From Streptomyces clavuligerus (GTDB lineage: Bacteria; Actinomycetota; Actinomycetes; Streptomycetales; Streptomycetaceae), in NCBI RefSeq assembly GCF_005519465.1, contig NZ_CP027859.1, positions 1,302,001 through 1,366,000 of the forward strand: a stretch of 64,000 bases of DNA, written 5' to 3'. The translations under genes were made by a program, and so were the position numbers. The notes beneath the pieces were generated by a model. That model saw only the letters and a program-made list of their open reading frames with translations, did not search any database and was not told the DNA's origin. Shown piece after piece: positions 59,180 to 64,000 of the stretch. How positions within the stretch are numbered: position 1 is the first letter of the stretch; every line of letters begins with the position of its first letter.

Positions 59180-60216
59180 CGGACATGGCCGAGCGGACAG
59201 CACCCACCCCACCGCGCCACGACCCCAAGGTCGTCACCGCCCTGCGCCGGTTCGCGATCTCGATCACCATCCTCAATATCGCGGGCTACGCCTTCCTCGG
59301 CTTCGAACAGTCCTGGGTCTGGCCCCTGATCGCGATCACCACCGCCTATACCGTCGAGATCGCGCTGGAGGCCGTCGCGGCCCGGCTGGAGCACCGGACC
59401 CCACGCTTCCGGGGCAACGGGGTACGCGGGGTCGTCGAGTTCCTCCTCCCCGCCCACATCACCGCCCTCGCGCTCAACATGCTCATCTACGTCAACGACC
59501 TGGTCTGGGTGATGATCTTCGGCGTCGTCGTCGCCGTCGGCGCCAAATGGGTGCTGCGCGCGCCGGTGCGCGGCAGGCTGCGGCACTTCATGAACCCGTC
59601 GAACTTCGGCATCACCATCGTCCTGCTGCTCTTCCCCTGGGCGAGCATCGCGCCCCCGTACCAGTTCACGGAGCATGTCGGCGGGGCCGTCGACTGGCTG
59701 ATCCCGCTGGTCATCATCGTCGCCGGGACGATGATCAACGCCAAGCTGATCCACCGGATGTGGCTGATCGGCGCCTGGGTGACCGGCTTCGCGCTCCAGG
59801 CGGTCCTGCGCGGGCTGCTCTTCGACACCTCGATCCTCGCGGCGCTGGGGATGATGACGGGGGTCGCCTTCGTCCTCTTCACCAACTACATGATCACGGA
59901 CCCCGGCACCACGCCCTCCAAGCCCGTCGCCCAGATGGCCTTCGGCGCCGGTGCCGCCGCGCTCTACGGGGTCCTCACGGCGCTGGGCATCGCCTACGGC
60001 ATCTTCTTCGCCACCGCGGCCGTCTGCCTCGTCCGCGGCGGCTATCTCTGGTGGCTCGACATCACCGACAGACGCCGCCAGAACCTCGTCGTAGCCACTC
60101 CCGGCCGGACCGGAGCCGAGGCAGGCACCGGGGCGGGGGCCGAGGCCGGGGCGGGGGCCCGCGCCACGCCACCGGTCGCCCACCCCGGGGCGGAAGAGAA
60201 AGCCGTGGCCGCGTGA
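59176..60216 (+). CDS. enediyne biosynthesis membrane protein UnbU type (E5), RnfD-like
   Basis: A 346-residue integral membrane protein with about nine helices. The RnfD/NqrB-like signatures are RHFMNPSNFGITIVLLLFPW and TNYMITDPGTTPSKPVAQMA; relatives in Rnf complexes hold flavin covalently on a threonine in such a loop. A redox step at the membrane during enediyne assembly is therefore an attractive inference. The Ala/Gly-rich C-terminal 35 residues are disordered. The GTG start lies in the UnbV stop, and its own stop shares one base with the PKS start (TGATG). Confidence 0.93.
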   Translation: MTDMAERTAPTPPRHDPKVVTALRRFAISITILNIAGYAFLGFEQSWVWPLIAITTAYTVEIALEAVAARLEHRTPRFRGNGVRGVVEFLLPAHITALALNMLIYVNDLVWVMIFGVVVAVGAKWVLRAPVRGRLRHFMNPSNFGITIVLLLFPWASIAPPYQFTEHVGGAVDWLIPLVIIVAGTMINAKLIHRMWLIGAWVTGFALQAVLRGLLFDTSILAALGMMTGVAFVLFTNYMITDPGTTPSKPVAQMAFGAGAAALYGVLTALGIAYGIFFATAAVCLVRGGYLWWLDITDRRRQNLVVATPGRTGAEAGTGAGAEAGAGARATPPVAHPGAEEKAVAA

Positions 60217-63200
60217 TGACCAGAATCGCCATCGTGGGCATGGCCTGCCGCTACCCGGACGCGACCACCCCCCGCGAACTGTGGGAGAACGCCCTCGCGG
60301 GCCGCCGGGCCTTCCGCCGACTCCCCGACGAGCGGATGCGTTTGGCGGACTACTGGGACCCTGACCCCGCCCGTCCCGACCGTTTCTATGCCCGTAACGC
60401 GGCGGTGATCGAGGGGTACTCCTTCGACCGGGTTGGTCACAAGATCGCGGGGAGTACGTATCGTTCGACGGATCTGACGCACTGGCTGGCGTTGGATGTG
60501 GCGGGGCGGGCGTTGGCGGATGCGGGTTTCCCGGGTGGGGCGGGGCTGCCGGGGCGGCGTACGGGTGTGGTGGTCGGCAATACGCTGACGGGTGAGTTCA
60601 CCCGTGCGAATACGCTGCGGTTGCGGTGGCCGTATGTGCGGCGGGTCGTGGGGGCGGCGTTGCGGGAGGAGGGCTGGGACGACGGGAAGCTCGCCGGCTT
60701 CCTGGATGCCGTGGAGTCCTCGTACAAGGGCCCGTTCCCGCCGGTGGACGAGGACACGCTGGCCGGGGGGCTGTCGAACACGATCGCGGGGCGGATCTGC
60801 AACCACTTCGATCTGGGTGGCGGCGGTTACACGGTGGACGGGGCGTGTTCGTCGTCCCTGCTGTCGGTGACGCAGGGGGCGAAGTCCCTGATCGACGGTG
60901 ATACGGATGTGGTGGTGGCGGGGGGTGTGGATCTGTCGATCGATCCGTTCGAGATCATCGGTTTCGCGAAGACGGGTGCGCTGGCGCGGGGGGAGATGCG
61001 GGTCTATGACCGGCGTGCCGGTGGTTTCTGGCCGGGTGAGGGCTGCGGCATGGTGGTCCTGATGCGTGAGGGTGACGCGCTGGCGGCCGGGCACCGGGTG
61101 TATGCGACGGTGGCGGGGTGGGGGATCTCCTCCGACGGGCAGGGGGGTATGACGCGGCCGGAGGAGCGCGGTTACCGGCTCGCTTTGGAGCGTGCTTATG
61201 AGCGGGCCGGGTTCGGTATCGGGTCGGTGGCGCTGTTCGAGGGGCACGGGACGGGGACGGAGGTGGGTGACGCCACGGAGCTGGGGGCTCTGGGCGGGGC
61301 GCGTGCCGCCGGTGGGCCTGTCGGTCCGGCGGCGGTGGTGAGTTCGGTGAAGGCGCAGATCGGGCACACGAAGGCTGCGGCCGGGGTCGCGGGACTGATC
61401 AAGGCCGCGATGGCCGTCGACGAGGAGATCCTGCCACCGGCCGTCGGGTGTGGGGAGCCCCATCCCCTGCTCACGGGGGAAGAAGCCCCGCTGAGGGTGC
61501 TGCGCCGGGCGGAGGTGTGGCCGCAGGGGGCCCCGGTCCGTGCCGGGATCACCGCGATGGGCTTCGGCGGCATCAACGTCCACGTCGTCCTCGACAAGGC
61601 CCGGGGAGCCGCCCCGCGCCGCCGCCGCACGCTCACCGGCCGCGGCCTGGCACTCGCGTCCTCCGCCCAGGACGCGGAACTGCTCCTCGTCGACGCCGAC
61701 TCCCCCCGGGAACTGCGCGAACGCCTCAACGAACTGGCGGGCCTCGCCGCCCGGGTCTCCTACGCCGAACTGGGCGACCTCGCCGCCACCCTCCAGCGGG
61801 AACTGCGCGACGCGCCCTGCCGAGCGGCTGTCGTCGCCTCCTCACCCGACGAGGCCGAACAGCGGCTCGCCCTGCTCGCGGACACCCTCGGCCAGGGCCG
61901 GGAGGAGTATGCCGCCCCGGACGGCGGTGCCTTCCTCGGCCGGGTCCGGGGCCCCGCCCGCATCGGCTACCTCTTCCCCGGACAGGGATCGGGCAAGGGC
62001 AGCGGCGGCGGAGCCCTGCGCCGCAGGATGGCCGAGGCCGACGAGGTGCACACCGCCGCGGCCCTGCCCGCCGACAGCCACGGCGTGGCCACCGAGTCCG
62101 CCCAGCCCCGCATCGTCACCGGCTCCACCGCCGGGCTGCGCGCCCTCGACGCCCTCGGACTGGACGCGACCGTCGCGGTCGGCCACAGCCTCGGCGAACT
62201 CTCCGCCCTGCACTGGGCCGGAGCGCTCGACCAGGAGCCGCTGTTCGATCTTGCGCGGACCCGGGGCGCCGTCATGGCGGAACACAGCGCCCCCGGCACC
62301 ATGACCTCGCTCGCCGCCTCCGCCGAGAAGGCCGCCGAACTGGCCGCCGGGCTCCCGGTCGTCCTCGCCGGGCACAACGGCCCCGAGCAGACCGTCCTCG
62401 CCGGACCCGCCGACGCGATCGCCGATGTCGAGGCCAGGGCCCGCGCCGCCGGGACGAACTGCACCCGTCTCGCCGTCTCCCACGCCTTCCACTCCCCCCT
62501 GATGACGGCCGCCGCCGAGACCTTCGGCACCTGGCTCGCGGAACGGGAGTTCCGCCCCGTCGGACGGCGGGTCGTCTCCACGGTCACCGGCGACGTCCTC
62601 GCCCCCGGCACCGACCTGCGCGCGCTGCTGCGACGGCAGATCACCGCCCCCGTGCTCTTCACCCGGGCCGTCGCCCGCGCGGCGGCGGACGCCGACCTCT
62701 TCATCGAGGTCGGCCCCGGCCGGGTGCTCAGCCCCCTCGCCACCGCCGTCACCGGACTGCCCGCCCTCTCCCTGGACACCGACAGCGAATCGCTGCGCGG
62801 ACTGCTCGGCGTGGCGGGCGCCGCCCATGTCCTCGGCGCGCCGCTCGACCACGCGCGCCTCTTCCACGACCGGCTGATCCGGCCCCTCGACACCGACGGC
62901 GGATTCCGGTTCTTCACCAGCCCGGCGGAAGCGGCTCCCGTGGTCGACCTGAACGGCCACCGCGCCATCGCCGCGGGCCACGAGCCCGACGCCGAGCCCC
63001 ACGCCGTCACCGCCACCGTCACCGGAGAGCGTGGCGGAGAGGGCACCGGCAGCGGTGACGCGCCGACCGGGAACACCGTCGACCTGCTGCGCCGGATCGT
63101 TGCCGAACGGGCCGAACTCCCGCCCGAACTGGTCACCTCCGAGACCCGTTTGCTCGACGGCCTCCACCTCAGCTCCATCACCGTCGGCCAGATCGTCAAC

Positions 63201-64000
63201 GAGGCCGCCCGGCTGCTCGGCGTCCCCCCGGCCGCGACCCCGCTCAACTTCGCGACCGCGACCGTCGGCGAACTCGCCGAGGCCCTGACGGAACTGGCGG
63301 GCACCGCACGGGACGGCGACAGCGCCCGGCCCCCCGCCGTCGCCGGGGCCGCCGCCTGGGCCCGTGCCTTCGCCGTCGAACCCGAGGAGCTGCCCCTCCC
63401 CACAGCCGCCCCGCCCGAGGACAACGCCCCCTGGCAGCTCTTCGCGGACCGCGGCCACCCCTTCGCCGAACCCCTGCGCCGCAGGCTGGAGAAGGCCCGT
63501 GTCGGCGCGGGAGTCCTGGTCTGCCTGCCGCCCTCCGCCACCGAGGCCGACCTGGAGACGGCCCTGCGGGGAGCCAGGGCCGCGCTCGCCGACGGGCACA
63601 CCCGGCGCTTCGTCCTCGTCCAGCATGGCCCCGTCGCCACCGCGCTCGCCAAGACCCTCCACCTCGAAGCTCCCCGGCTGCGCACCACCGTCGTCCGGCT
63701 CCCGGCGAACGCCCATGTGCATATGGATGCGGATGCGAATTCCGATACGGGAGGGGAAGGGGAGGCGACCGGGTCCCGGGCCGGGGCCATCGCGGTGATC
63801 GTCGCGGAGACCGCCGCGACCACCCACTTCACCGAAGCCCACTACGGCCCCGAAGGCAGCCGTACGGTGCCCGTTCTGCGCCCGCTTCCGGTGCGCCCGG
63901 CCCGCGCCCGGCAGCCCCTGGGCTCCTCCGACGTCCTCCTCGTCACCGGCGGCGGCAAGGGCATCACCGCCGAATGCGCCCTGGCCCTCGCCGTCGACAC
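60216..64000 (+). CDS. pksE: iterative enediyne polyketide synthase PksE (KS-AT-ACP-KR..., cut by window edge)
   Basis: The first 1261 residues are visible. Ketosynthase 1-450: nucleophile C211 (TVDGACSSSLLSVTQG), EGHGTGTEVGDA and SVKAQIGHTKAAAG. Acyltransferase about 585-880: FPGQGSGKGS, VGHSLGELSALHWAG and VSHAFHSPLM. Acyl carrier protein about 950-1030, in mid-protein as only enediyne PKSs have, with the carrier serine at 986/987 (LHLSSITVGQ). Start of a ketoreductase Rossmann fold at the end (LLVTGGGKGITAE). DH and C-terminal phosphopantetheinyl transferase domains should follow outside the window. This enzyme makes the polyene precursor of the 9- or 10-membered enediyne core. It is coupled to UnbU by a one-base overlap. 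Confidence 0.97.
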   Translation, partial: MTRIAIVGMACRYPDATTPRELWENALAGRRAFRRLPDERMRLADYWDPDPARPDRFYARNAAVIEGYSFDRVGHKIAGSTYRSTDLTHWLALDVAGRALADAGFPGGAGLPGRRTGVVVGNTLTGEFTRANTLRLRWPYVRRVVGAALREEGWDDGKLAGFLDAVESSYKGPFPPVDEDTLAGGLSNTIAGRICNHFDLGGGGYTVDGACSSSLLSVTQGAKSLIDGDTDVVVAGGVDLSIDPFEIIGFAKTGALARGEMRVYDRRAGGFWPGEGCGMVVLMREGDALAAGHRVYATVAGWGISSDGQGGMTRPEERGYRLALERAYERAGFGIGSVALFEGHGTGTEVGDATELGALGGARAAGGPVGPAAVVSSVKAQIGHTKAAAGVAGLIKAAMAVDEEILPPAVGCGEPHPLLTGEEAPLRVLRRAEVWPQGAPVRAGITAMGFGGINVHVVLDKARGAAPRRRRTLTGRGLALASSAQDAELLLVDADSPRELRERLNELAGLAARVSYAELGDLAATLQRELRDAPCRAAVVASSPDEAEQRLALLADTLGQGREEYAAPDGGAFLGRVRGPARIGYLFPGQGSGKGSGGGALRRRMAEADEVHTAAALPADSHGVATESAQPRIVTGSTAGLRALDALGLDATVAVGHSLGELSALHWAGALDQEPLFDLARTRGAVMAEHSAPGTMTSLAASAEKAAELAAGLPVVLAGHNGPEQTVLAGPADAIADVEARARAAGTNCTRLAVSHAFHSPLMTAAAETFGTWLAEREFRPVGRRVVSTVTGDVLAPGTDLRALLRRQITAPVLFTRAVARAAADADLFIEVGPGRVLSPLATAVTGLPALSLDTDSESLRGLLGVAGAAHVLGAPLDHARLFHDRLIRPLDTDGGFRFFTSPAEAAPVVDLNGHRAIAAGHEPDAEPHAVTATVTGERGGEGTGSGDAPTGNTVDLLRRIVAERAELPPELVTSETRLLDGLHLSSITVGQIVNEAARLLGVPPAATPLNFATATVGELAEALTELAGTARDGDSARPPAVAGAAAWARAFAVEPEELPLPTAAPPEDNAPWQLFADRGHPFAEPLRRRLEKARVGAGVLVCLPPSATEADLETALRGARAALADGHTRRFVLVQHGPVATALAKTLHLEAPRLRTTVVRLPANAHVHMDADANSDTGGEGEATGSRAGAIAVIVAETAATTHFTEAHYGPEGSRTVPVLRPLPVRPARARQPLGSSDVLLVTGGGKGITAECALALAVD

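Overview
The window is high-GC actinobacterial DNA and almost certainly Streptomyces. Codons end overwhelmingly in G or C, GTG starts and stop/start overlaps are common, and the gene families are typical of the genus: SARP/AfsR regulators, a MelC tyrosinase operon, a contractile injection system, a terpene cyclase and an enediyne polyketide synthase. I see no tRNA, rRNA, CRISPR array, transposase or integrase.

Layout. 1-6.5 kb: a MerR regulator coupled to a VOC protein, a metallo-beta-lactamase-fold hydrolase, secreted NTF2-like and beta/gamma-crystallin-like proteins, a PAP2 membrane phosphatase and a class I terpene synthase. 6.6 kb: the first copy of a structured RNA element that recurs at 38.6 kb (113 of 115 bases identical, each copy ending in a strong hairpin). 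6.8-34 kb: an AfsR-like regulator with a TTA codon, then a large phage-tail-like contractile injection system (eCIS). The system has sheath, two tube proteins, LysM adaptor, spike, gp25, two baseplate proteins, AAA+ ATPase, tail-terminator-like protein, two membrane-anchored accessory proteins, a 1381-residue QR-repeat protein, a SARP and a LuxR-type regulator, and a DUF4157 (eCIS-core) protein.

34-44 kb: small membrane and secreted proteins, an ankyrin protein, the melC1-melC2 tyrosinase pair, the second structured RNA, MarR and XRE regulators, a homogentisate-dioxygenase-like enzyme, a small L7/L12-like protein and an amino-acid permease. 44.1-45.4 kb: a very small RiPP locus, a 27-residue precursor ending in AWYIWW followed by one cytochrome P450. 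This matches the architecture and almost the core sequence of the tryptorubin-type atropopeptides. 45.7-55.5 kb: pentapeptide-repeat protein, secreted serine protease, a GbsR/MarR regulator divergent from a DUF4097 protein with TTGCAA motifs between them, a PLP-dependent decarboxylase, a secreted cupin, an alpha/beta hydrolase and an MFS transporter.

56.3 kb to the right edge: the conserved enediyne core cassette DUF1702 (E3/UnbL type), UnbV (E4), UnbU (E5) and the iterative enediyne PKS. All four genes overlap end to start. The PKS is cut by the window edge in its KR domain, so the remainder of an enediyne cluster should follow.

Coordination. The eCIS genes form one long minus-strand operon from the sheath down to the baseplate genes, with regulators at the flanks. 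The enediyne genes are translationally coupled behind three near-identical 24-base direct repeats. The RiPP precursor and its P450 are co-directional and self-contained.
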